From CAYFHQ01 sp964342805 (GTDB taxonomy: Bacteria; Bacillota; Clostridia; Peptostreptococcales; Acidaminobacteraceae): a DNA stretch of 26,736 nt. A program made the position numbers and the translations under genes. Below are positions 8,047-15,067 of the stretch, in pieces. Location: positions 1-26,736 of the forward strand of contig CAYFHQ010000047.1 in assembly GCA_964342805.1 (NCBI GenBank). Reading direction: 5' to 3'. Position 1 is the first letter of the stretch. The number at the start of each line of letters is the position of its first letter. Below the pieces are notes generated by a model. The model was given only the letters and a program-made list of their open reading frames with translations, ran no database searches and was not told the DNA's origin.

Positions 8047-9343
8047 TCTAGCCATAGAATGGGCCAAGGCGCACAAGAGTGAACTTGAGGCAGAGTACCC
8101 AAAAGTTTACCAAGCAGTGGGCCAATCAGACGCAGTTTATAAGGGGGCACCCGTTCCCTTTTTATATGTGCCAAAGATGTTTTCACCAGAGGACATTCAG
8201 CGGTTTGAAGCTATCCTAGAAAACATGTTTGACGTGGTGAACCGCACCATTGAACTCTATCAAACAGAGCAAGTGGTCAGAGACTTCTATCAGTTTGATC
8301 CACGTCTGGAAGCCTTGATCCTTGCAGACCATGGCTATGACATGAACGTACCCATGGGGCGGTTTGATATTTTTTATCGGAACGACGGTAGTTTCCAATT
8401 CTGTGAATTGAATACGGATGGGTCTTCTGCCATGAATGAGGAACAAGAACTGTCTCAGATTCTAACAAAAACTGCCTTTGTTGAGGAGTTGGGTAAAACC
8501 CACAAGTGGAAGTCGTTTGAGCTCTTCCATTCCTGGGTCAAGACTGTGGAGGAAATCTATGGTCAGTTTAGTGGTGGGAAGACCAAGCCCCATGTGGCCA
8601 TAGTAGACTTTATTGACAAGGGGAGCCCCCTCGAGTTCCAAGTCTTCCAAAAGGCCTTTGTGGATAATGGCATGGATTGTACCATTATCGATCCCCGGGA
8701 GTTGACCTTTAAGGACGGCCTCCTATACGCCAATGACCAGCCAGTGGATGTCATTTATCGACGTCTTGTTACCAGAGACCTCATGGATCGTTACGATGAA
8801 ATTCCAGCCCTCATTCAAGGGATACAAGCAGGTAAGACCTGTGTCGTTGGGCCTATCAAAAGCCAGGTGGTTCACACGAAGAAGTTCTTCGAAGCCCTTC
8901 ACAATGAAACGATTCGAGCCTTCTTTACCTTGGACCAACTGAACTTTATTGACGCCCATGTGCCTTTTACAGCACCACTGACGGAGGTGCGTGAACGTTT
9001 CTTGGACCACAAGGATGACTTTATTATTAAACCCATTGACTATTACGCCTCAAAGGGTGTTTGTGCAGGGGAGGACTACACGCCTGAGGAGTGGGCCAAG
9101 GTCCTGGAATCCAACGTGGGGGACACCTACTTAATCCAGACCTATTGCAAGCCTGCCCTAACGGACAATCTATTCTTTGACAATGAAGGGAAGATGTCTG
9201 TCCAGGCCTATAGAAACATAACAGGTATGTTTGTTTATGGTGAAAAGCTCTGTGGGATTTATTCAAGAGCAGGGCTCAATGCGATTATCTCAGGGATTCA
9301 CGATGGCTACACCCTATCCACCCTTCTTGTGGAAAAAGCTTAA
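8030..9343 (+). CDS. Glutathionylspermidine-synthase-like ATP-grasp ligase (candidate non-canonical glutathione synthase)
   Basis: A 437-residue soluble ATP-grasp enzyme. RFDIFYR (111-117) and ELNTDGSSAMNEEQ (126-139) resemble the R-F-D and E-x-N-A-D-T-P signature of the glutathionylspermidine synthase / circularly permuted ATP-grasp group. FIIKPIDYYASKG carries the likely ATP lysine (K334), and the end (GIYSRAGLNAIISG) carries candidate metal and phosphate ligands. It lacks the amidase half of bifunctional Gss and does not resemble E. coli GshB. Its start lies inside the end of the glutamate-cysteine ligase gene, so it most likely uses gamma-glutamylcysteine and adds glycine or another amine. 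I recall, but cannot verify here, a similar gene pair linked to glutathione in solventogenic clostridia. The acceptor substrate is inferred, not shown. Confidence 0.75.
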   Translation: MKELNDLAIEWAKAHKSELEAEYPKVYQAVGQSDAVYKGAPVPFLYVPKMFSPEDIQRFEAILENMFDVVNRTIELYQTEQVVRDFYQFDPRLEALILADHGYDMNVPMGRFDIFYRNDGSFQFCELNTDGSSAMNEEQELSQILTKTAFVEELGKTHKWKSFELFHSWVKTVEEIYGQFSGGKTKPHVAIVDFIDKGSPLEFQVFQKAFVDNGMDCTIIDPRELTFKDGLLYANDQPVDVIYRRLVTRDLMDRYDEIPALIQGIQAGKTCVVGPIKSQVVHTKKFFEALHNETIRAFFTLDQLNFIDAHVPFTAPLTEVRERFLDHKDDFIIKPIDYYASKGVCAGEDYTPEEWAKVLESNVGDTYLIQTYCKPALTDNLFFDNEGKMSVQAYRNITGMFVYGEKLCGIYSRAGLNAIISGIHDGYTLSTLLVEKA

Positions 9344-9353
9344 GGAAAAGGTG

Positions 9354-9382
9354 TTGACAAGGGATTTGAACTGGGGTAACAT
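9354..9382 (+). promoter_or_regulatory. Promoter of the thrS T-box leader
   Basis: Perfect TTGACA at 9354-9359, a 17-base spacer, and TAACAT at 9377-9382 (four of six to consensus). It begins 11 bases after the ATP-grasp stop codon. Transcription would start near 9389, just ahead of the T-box stem I. Confidence 0.65.
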
Positions 9383-9389
9383 TTGTATA

Positions 9390-9632
9390 AATTCAAACTG
9401 AAGCAATGATAAGGATGAGTATCATAGAAACCGTCCATAGAGAGGAGCAGGAGTGCTGGAACTGCCCGTCAGGTCTATGAGAAAACTACCCTTTGAGCTG
9501 TGACTGATTACATTTGGAAAGGTCACCGGTCCTACACCGTTATCGTAATCGAGTGATAAACAGGGTTTATCATTTGGGTGGAACCACGGATTTATGACAT
9601 TCGTCCCAAGTTTTGGGACGGGTGTCTTTTTT
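9390..9632 (+). promoter_or_regulatory. Threonine T-box riboswitch (leader of thrS)
   Basis: This leader fills the roughly 310 bases between genes. Stem I has GATGAGTA, then helix TCATAGA (9422-9428) with TCTATGA (9474-9480), and the AGAGAG-type bulge in the upper arm. The specifier loop strand after 9480 holds two adjacent threonine codons, ACT (9485-9487) and ACC (9488-9490); I cannot tell which is read. A stem III candidate is GATTAC with GTAATC. The T-box core is TTGGGTGGAACCACGG (9574-9589). Its TGGA (9579-9582) complements a UCCA tRNA end. The antiterminator pairs TTGGG (9574-9578) and ACG (9586-9588) with CGTCCCAA (9602-9609). The competing terminator uses the same CGTCCCAA. Uncharged tRNA-Thr should favour read-through into thrS. 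Confidence 0.95.
9596..9632 (+). terminator. T-box-controlled intrinsic terminator
   Basis: A 14-pair stem with two G-T pairs: 9596-9609 with 9613-9626, a three-base loop, then six T (9627-9632). Its left arm contains the eight bases that the antiterminator also needs, so the two structures exclude each other. Confidence 0.92.
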
Positions 9633-9653
9633 ATTTGTATGAGGAGGTACAAC

Positions 9654-11606
9654 ATGAGTGACATGATTCAAATTTTGCTTCCAGATGGATCTGGGAAAGA
9701 GATCGAAAAGGGCACAACTGCCTTTGGTCTAGCAAAGGGAATTTCTAATCGTCTAGCGAAAGAAGCTATGGCAGCGGTTGTCAATGGAGAGACTGCTGAC
9801 CTGACCACAGTCCTTCAAGAAGGCGATCAGGTTAGTATTTTGAAGTTTGAAGACGCAGGTGGTACTGACACCTTTAGACATACAAGTGCACACATTCTTG
9901 CCCAAGCCGTTAAGCGACTCTATCCAGACGCTAAGCTGGCCATTGGCCCAGCGGTACTCAATGGCTACTACTATGACTTCGATATCGAAGGTACTTTTAA
10001 GCAGGCTGACCTGGACAAGATTGAAGCAGAAATGAAAAAGATCGTCAAGGAAGACCTAAAGGTTGAACGTTTCGAACTGCCGCGGGCAGAAGCTTTAGAG
10101 CTGATGGAAGAAAAGGGTGAGTCCTATAAGGTTGAGTTGATTAATGAGCTACCTGAGGACGCGATTATTTCCTTCTACCAGCAAGGTGAGTTCGTTGACC
10201 TTTGTGCAGGTTCCCACCTACCGTCAACAAAACCAGTCAAGGCCCTTAAACTGACAAGTGCGACAGGCGCCTACTGGCGAGGGGACGAAAACAACAAAAT
10301 GCTTCAGCGGATTTATGGTACTTCCTTCCCAAAAGCCAAGCTGCTGGATGAATACCTAGAAGCCCTGGAAGAAGCAAAAAAACGTGACCATAACAAATTG
10401 GGTCGTGAGTTGGAGATGTTTACGACTGCCGATGAAATCGGTCAGGGCCTTCCAATTCTTCTTCCCAAAGGGGCGAAGATTGTTCAAACCCTACAACGTT
10501 TTGTAGAGGATGAAGAAGAACGTCGTGGCTACCTGCTTACGAAGACGCCACTCATGTCAAAGAGCGACCTCTTTAAGCGTTCTGGTCACTGGGACTTGTA
10601 TAGAGACGGTATGTTTATTATGGGTGATGTCAATGAGGAAGATGGCAAGAGTGCCATGGCCCTACGACCAATGACATGTCCATTCCAGTTCATGGCTTAC
10701 AAGGCCAAGCAGCGAAGCTACCGTGACCTGCCCCTGCGGTATGGTGAGACGTCTACACTCTTCAGAAATGAGTCTTCAGGTGAAATGCATGGTCTGATCC
10801 GTGTCCGCCAGTTTACGATTTCTGAAGGTCACTTAATTGTTCGACCTGACCAATTGGAAGAAGAGATCAGAGGCGTTGTAGACCTTGTAGACTACATGAT
10901 GAACACTTTGGGAATCCAAGACGACGTAACTTACCAGTTCTCCAAGTGGGACCCCAATAACCGTGAAAAGTATATTGGTGAGCCTGACCAGTGGGAAGCA
11001 ACCCAAGACACTATGCGCGAAATCCTTGACCACATGGAACTGGATTATGTGGAAGTGGAAGGGGAAGCAGCCTTCTATGGTCCAAAGCTGGACATTCAGT
11101 TTAAAAATGTATTTGGCAAGGAAGACACAATCATCACAGTACAAGTGGACTTTGCCCTGGCTGAACGTTTTGACATGAACTACATTGACAAGGATGGCCA
11201 AAAGAAGGCCCCTGTTATTATCCATAGAACATCCATCGGTTGCTACGAGCGTACACTGGCTATGCTGATTGAAAAGTATGCAGGTGCCTTCCCAACTTGG
11301 TTGGCCCCAGTGCAGGCCAAGGTTCTGACGATTTCTGAGAAGTATGACGACTATGCTGCAAAAGTTGTTGCTCAGATGCAACGGGCTGGCATTCGAGTTG
11401 AACTGGATAACCGTGGTGAAAAAATTGGCTATAAGATCCGTGAAGCCCGCAATGAGCGACTACAGTACATCCTGATTGTTGGTGAACAAGAGGAAAAAGA
11501 TGGTACTGTGGCTACACGTACCCGTAAGAATGGCGACGAGGGTGCCCTACCACTGGATGACGTGATTGGCCGAATTCTTCGGGAAACAGCTGAACGTTCC
11601 TTATAA
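9654..11606 (+). CDS. thrS: Threonyl-tRNA synthetase
   Basis: Class II synthetase of 650 residues that charges tRNA-Thr. Order of domains: TGS (about 1-65), the tRNA-SAD editing domain with RHTSAHILAQAV (HxxxH) and CAGSH, the catalytic core with MTCPFQF, LFRNESSGEMHG, VRQFTISEGH and HRTSIGCYER, and the C-terminal anticodon domain. The zinc-ligand positions C (MTCP), H (SEGH) and H (HRT) appear kept. The core wording differs from E. coli-type ThrRS (MNCPGH, HRNExSG, FTQDDAH), so it belongs to a divergent ThrRS branch. ATG 9654 is chosen: GAGGAGGT precedes it by a few bases, and the earlier in-frame ATG at 9594 lies inside the T-box terminator. Control is by the T-box upstream. Confidence 0.97.
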   Translation: MSDMIQILLPDGSGKEIEKGTTAFGLAKGISNRLAKEAMAAVVNGETADLTTVLQEGDQVSILKFEDAGGTDTFRHTSAHILAQAVKRLYPDAKLAIGPAVLNGYYYDFDIEGTFKQADLDKIEAEMKKIVKEDLKVERFELPRAEALELMEEKGESYKVELINELPEDAIISFYQQGEFVDLCAGSHLPSTKPVKALKLTSATGAYWRGDENNKMLQRIYGTSFPKAKLLDEYLEALEEAKKRDHNKLGRELEMFTTADEIGQGLPILLPKGAKIVQTLQRFVEDEEERRGYLLTKTPLMSKSDLFKRSGHWDLYRDGMFIMGDVNEEDGKSAMALRPMTCPFQFMAYKAKQRSYRDLPLRYGETSTLFRNESSGEMHGLIRVRQFTISEGHLIVRPDQLEEEIRGVVDLVDYMMNTLGIQDDVTYQFSKWDPNNREKYIGEPDQWEATQDTMREILDHMELDYVEVEGEAAFYGPKLDIQFKNVFGKEDTIITVQVDFALAERFDMNYIDKDGQKKAPVIIHRTSIGCYERTLAMLIEKYAGAFPTWLAPVQAKVLTISEKYDDYAAKVVAQMQRAGIRVELDNRGEKIGYKIREARNERLQYILIVGEQEEKDGTVATRTRKNGDEGALPLDDVIGRILRETAERSL

Positions 11607-11628
11607 GTGCGTATCATAAGTGTATTTC

Positions 11629-11661
11629 AAAGCCCTGACAAATTTTGCTCAGGGCTTTTTT
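11629..11661 (+). terminator. Intrinsic terminator after thrS
   Basis: AAGCCCTGA (11630-11638) pairs with TCAGGGCTT (11649-11657), followed by T to 11661. Confidence 0.9.
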
Positions 11662-11716
11662 ATTTCCATATCTTTCTGTATGATGTGACTATAGACATAA
11701 GAGGAGTGTGCAGAAT

Positions 11717-12160
11717 ATGAGTGAGAAATTTCATATGACTAAGAAGGGTAGGATCATCATACAAGTTGTAGTTAGTCTTGTTTTGATCGGTCTTTGGGCC
11801 GGCGTGATGTATTTGGCCTATGATAGAGTGAAAACCTACTACGATGGGACCTTGGAAGAGGTCCGCCAGGAAGCAGCAGCCTCCTACAAGGAACTCAGTG
11901 ATCAAATCAAAGAGACCAATGTAATCAACGACCAAAGGGTGAACGCAGTCAACCAGGAACTCTTAGCCCTCAATGGGGAAATCCTCAAGGTCCAAGCTGA
12001 AATTGGCAATTTAATCAGTGAAATCAACGACCTCCAGTTGGTCATTGTTGAACGGGAAAACAACAACACTGCCCTTTATGACCGGTTGGATGCCCTGGAT
12101 ATTCGACTGAAAGAGTTGAAAGAGAGTCTCAGGGTCTTGCAGGTACGACCCAATGAATAG
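11717..12160 (+). CDS. Membrane-anchored coiled-coil protein, function unknown
   Basis: A 147-residue protein I do not recognise. A short basic N-terminus leads into one transmembrane helix (about residues 13-34). An almost continuous predicted coiled coil then runs to the end (about 44-145; Glu, Lys, Leu and Asn/Gln rich with heptad-like leucines). The topology is probably N-in, with the coiled coil outside. ATG 11717 is used because GAGGAGTG lies at the right distance; a GTG at 11708 is too close to it. Its last eight bases overlap the next gene, which encodes an envelope enzyme, so the two may work together at the cell surface, perhaps with this protein as scaffold or partner. That role is inference from context only. 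Confidence 0.75.
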   Translation: MSEKFHMTKKGRIIIQVVVSLVLIGLWAGVMYLAYDRVKTYYDGTLEEVRQEAAASYKELSDQIKETNVINDQRVNAVNQELLALNGEILKVQAEIGNLISEINDLQLVIVERENNNTALYDRLDALDIRLKELKESLRVLQVRPNE

Positions 12161-13235
12161 GTTGCTACTGCTCTTGTTGTTCCTGTCCTTACCAGCCCTG
12201 GTCCTCTATGGTGTTGTATTTGATGTGGTAGCACCCAGTAGCCTGACCCAGTGGGAACCAGCGGGAGACATGCGTGAAAACGAAATGGACCTGCAAGAAG
12301 TGGTCTTTGAAAGTCTTTCCAAAGAGGCCATGGACATTGAACAAGTCGGCAGCCTCATACAGGACACTGCAGACTTACAAAACTTCTACAATGGGTCTCT
12401 GCTTTTGAGAGAGCAACATGTCAAGCTACTGACAGAGCGGGCTGTGGAACATCGTAACCAATCTGACGACCTTTACGAGACCCGAATTGTACGGCTATTG
12501 GGTCAACCCATAGAGCAAAAAACTACGGACAAGGCTGATGTTCAAGTCTACACCCTGGCAGAACTGGGCTATAAGGGCTTCATTGCCAAGGTCAAATTAT
12601 TCGACCCCACAGCCATGAGGGTGGCCCTGGCAGACGGCCAAGTCAACGGGCTAGAAACCGTGTCTGGTATGGCCAAGGCCAATGAAGCGCTTTTTGCAGT
12701 GAATGGCGGAGGCTTTGGTATTGAGTACAAGGGGACTGGTGCCATCTCCCATATGATCGGCGTAACCGTAGTGGAGGGGCAAATCGTCAAGTCTTATGCC
12801 CCCAATAGAGAAGAACTCTTCTTTGCAGGGATCAACGATGAAGGGGACTTGGTGGGAACCATACTCAAAAGCAATTTAGATGTAGAGGTCCTCGAACCCA
12901 AGGACGGGGTTAGTTTTATACCGGTTTTAATCCAAGGTGGGGATAAGGTGGACCTGCCTGCTGCATGGGCTGGTGCGCGCCACCCGAGAACGGTGTTTGG
13001 TAAGTATGCCAATGGTGACCTGATTTTTATTGTCATAGACGGCCGCCAAGGCAATTATTCCATTGGTGCTACCCTGGAACGACTTCAAGATAAACTCATT
13101 CAGTTGGGTGTTAGGGACGCTTATAACTTAGACGGCGGAGGGTCCAGCACCTTCTATTACGGGGGTGAGGTCCTCAACCGCCCATCCGATGGGCGGGAGC
13201 GACCTGTGGCCAATAGCTTCATTTTGGTCCCCTAA
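12153..13235 (+). CDS. Phosphodiester glycosidase (NAGPA domain) envelope protein
   Basis: A 360-residue protein with a hydrophobic leucine-rich N-terminus (about 3-23) acting as signal peptide or anchor and no lipobox. The C-terminal half (about 170-360) shows the NAGPA-type fold marks: NGGGFG, GVTVVEGQIV, RHPRTVFGK, VIDGRQGNYSIGATLERL and the signature NLDGGGSSTF followed by NRPSDGRERPVANSF. In animals this domain removes GlcNAc from mannose-6-phosphate diesters. Bacterial members are secreted and thought to act on cell-wall or other phosphodiester-linked sugars; the substrate here is unknown. The middle region (about 30-165) is helical and unassigned. Its start lies inside the end of the coiled-coil gene. 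Confidence 0.88.
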   Translation: MNRLLLLLLFLSLPALVLYGVVFDVVAPSSLTQWEPAGDMRENEMDLQEVVFESLSKEAMDIEQVGSLIQDTADLQNFYNGSLLLREQHVKLLTERAVEHRNQSDDLYETRIVRLLGQPIEQKTTDKADVQVYTLAELGYKGFIAKVKLFDPTAMRVALADGQVNGLETVSGMAKANEALFAVNGGGFGIEYKGTGAISHMIGVTVVEGQIVKSYAPNREELFFAGINDEGDLVGTILKSNLDVEVLEPKDGVSFIPVLIQGGDKVDLPAAWAGARHPRTVFGKYANGDLIFIVIDGRQGNYSIGATLERLQDKLIQLGVRDAYNLDGGGSSTFYYGGEVLNRPSDGRERPVANSFILVP

Positions 13236-13307
13236 GTCCCTAGTCTTGCCCCAGTGGTGGCGAACTTGTCAAACTGCCTACACAAATCGACAATAACTTT
13301 ACATTTG

Positions 13308-13369
13308 AAGACTCTGAAATCGCCGTAGGGACTTTGGTCCTTTCTTAGGGGGATTCCAGAGTCTTTTGT
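13308..13369 (+). terminator. Probable intrinsic terminator after the NAGPA-domain gene
   Basis: AAGACTCTG (13308-13316) pairs with CAGAGTCTT (13357-13365), with a further small hairpin in the long loop and a short T run. The rest of 13236-13469 holds a possible extended -10 (TATGAT, 13402-13407) with only a weak -35 at 13379-13384. Confidence 0.65.
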
Positions 13370-13469
13370 CTTGTGATATTGGTTAGGTCATGCCACTGTG
13401 ATATGATATTCTTGTAAGGTTGTGTCGACTTGTTCGATGAATAACATATAACAGCCTCGGGGGGAAGAA

Positions 13470-15059
13470 ATGGTACTATTTGATAATGGAAAATTCCTTG
13501 TCAGTTATGAACATGATGATGTCTACTTAGAAGTCCTTACAGAAGGCGCTACCATACAGGATTTTCAGGCCGTGTGTAGCCTTCATCCTAGGATCAAAGT
13601 CACCGCCTTTGGCGTGCTACGAAAGTCTTTCGACTTGATCGATGGAAAACGAAGAAAAATTGGTGCCTTAAAACCAGTGGTCGAGTTATCAATCCGGGCC
13701 GATGGCATGGTAGCAACAATAACTGTAAATTTGACTGAAGCCCAGATGATTGACCAACGCAAAGCAGTATTGTCTGACATTTTGAAGCTGGTGGAGCAAG
13801 AGGGGATTGTCTATGGTGTTCGAACGGACACTTTACGGGGGGACTTGCCCCTGGGTAGACCCTTCCCAATTGCAGAAGGCAAGGAACCCATTCCCGGTCA
13901 AGACGCCAAGTGTAGATATTTTGAACTTACAGAGAAGAAGCCTGAAATTTCTCAGGACGGTTCAGCTGACCATTACGAGCTCAACCTCATCGACAATATT
14001 CAAAAAGGTGAGTGGTTGGGTGATAAAATACATGTTGTTGAAGGCATATATGGTAAGAATGTCCATGGGGCTGATATTCCGCCTAAAACAGGGAAAGACA
14101 AGACCCTGCGGTTTGACGAAAAAACAGTGGAAGCCTTACGGGACACTCAAGCAGGCAAAACCACTTTACTCGCCAAGGTAGACGGTGCTGTCGCCTTTAA
14201 GAGTGGACGCATAACCGTTGACAACCACCTCTATATCAATGGGGACGTGGACTTTGAAACCGGCAATATCCGCTTCGATGGCAATGTGACCATCACTGGC
14301 GTAGTCAAAGACAAGTTTTCTGTAGAAGCAACAGGAGACATAGCTATAAAGGGTGAGAATGGTATTGGGGCAGTGGACCTCATCCATTCCAAGAACGGAA
14401 GTGTGTATATCCGTGGAGGGATCAATGGTCGTAACGAAGCAACCATTCGGGCCAAGATGGATATATTCGCCAAGTATTGCAATGAAGCAGACCTGCATGC
14501 TGAAAGAGCCATTCATATTGGGCTTTACGCTTTTGATTCCCAGCTCAAGGCAGACAAGGTGATTGTCTCACCTCAAAAGGGCAAAATCATAGGCGGCCAA
14601 GTGGATGCAGGCCACCAGATCGTTGCAGGCTCCATAGGAAATGCCCAGGAACGAAAGACAAAAATCTACGTAAAAGGCTTTGAACGGGCTGACGTAACTG
14701 ACGAACTCAAAGCCCTACGGATCTCATTTGAGGGGATTATTCGCAAGACCAATAAAACCAAAAGACAATTGGAAATCTTCGAGACCAACTTTGACGCCCT
14801 AGATGACAAGGCTATCAATACCTACCGGGCTATGGTTATTCAATATGACAACTTAATCGATGACATCAACCGAATGAATCGTGAGGTCAATCGCTTGGAA
14901 GACGTCCTGCGGACCCGGGGTGAAGGTGAAGTGAAAATCCAAGCAGGCATGTATCCCAAGACCATGTTGGAAATCAAACGATTGCAGAAGTACGTGTCGG
15001 AGTTAACCACATGTTCCTTCTATGCCAAAGGCAGGGAACTGCTGATTGCAGCTGAATAG
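13470..15059 (+). CDS. FapA / DUF342 family protein
   Basis: A 529-residue soluble protein. The N-terminal region (about 1-235) matches the FapA N-terminal part, including GIVYGV and a long segment ending in GIYGKNVHGADIPPKTGKD. The middle (about 240-400) is a repetitive beta-solenoid with recurring Gly-Asp/Asn turns (INGDVDFETGNIRFDGNV, GGINGRNEATIRAKMDIFAK, GGQVDAGHQIVAGSIG). The C-terminal part (about 410-510) is a helical coiled coil. In Vibrio, FapA links flagellar assembly to sugar-transport signalling; in clostridia the family is common with no settled role. No flagellar gene is adjacent here. GGGGGGAAG precedes the ATG closely. The triple-GAF gene starts 8 bases after the stop, so the two are probably one operon. 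Confidence 0.88.
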   Translation: MVLFDNGKFLVSYEHDDVYLEVLTEGATIQDFQAVCSLHPRIKVTAFGVLRKSFDLIDGKRRKIGALKPVVELSIRADGMVATITVNLTEAQMIDQRKAVLSDILKLVEQEGIVYGVRTDTLRGDLPLGRPFPIAEGKEPIPGQDAKCRYFELTEKKPEISQDGSADHYELNLIDNIQKGEWLGDKIHVVEGIYGKNVHGADIPPKTGKDKTLRFDEKTVEALRDTQAGKTTLLAKVDGAVAFKSGRITVDNHLYINGDVDFETGNIRFDGNVTITGVVKDKFSVEATGDIAIKGENGIGAVDLIHSKNGSVYIRGGINGRNEATIRAKMDIFAKYCNEADLHAERAIHIGLYAFDSQLKADKVIVSPQKGKIIGGQVDAGHQIVAGSIGNAQERKTKIYVKGFERADVTDELKALRISFEGIIRKTNKTKRQLEIFETNFDALDDKAINTYRAMVIQYDNLIDDINRMNREVNRLEDVLRTRGEGEVKIQAGMYPKTMLEIKRLQKYVSELTTCSFYAKGRELLIAAE

Positions 15060-15067
15060 GGGGGGCC

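Noticed and set aside
9594..9653. Extension of thrS into the leader
   Set aside because: The frame there crosses the T-box terminator hairpin and T run; GAGGAGGT directs the start at 9654.
10833..11381. Long minus-strand open frame (182 codons) inside thrS
   Set aside because: Antisense to conserved ThrRS catalytic sequence, no family likeness, no ribosome site seen; a shadow of codon bias.
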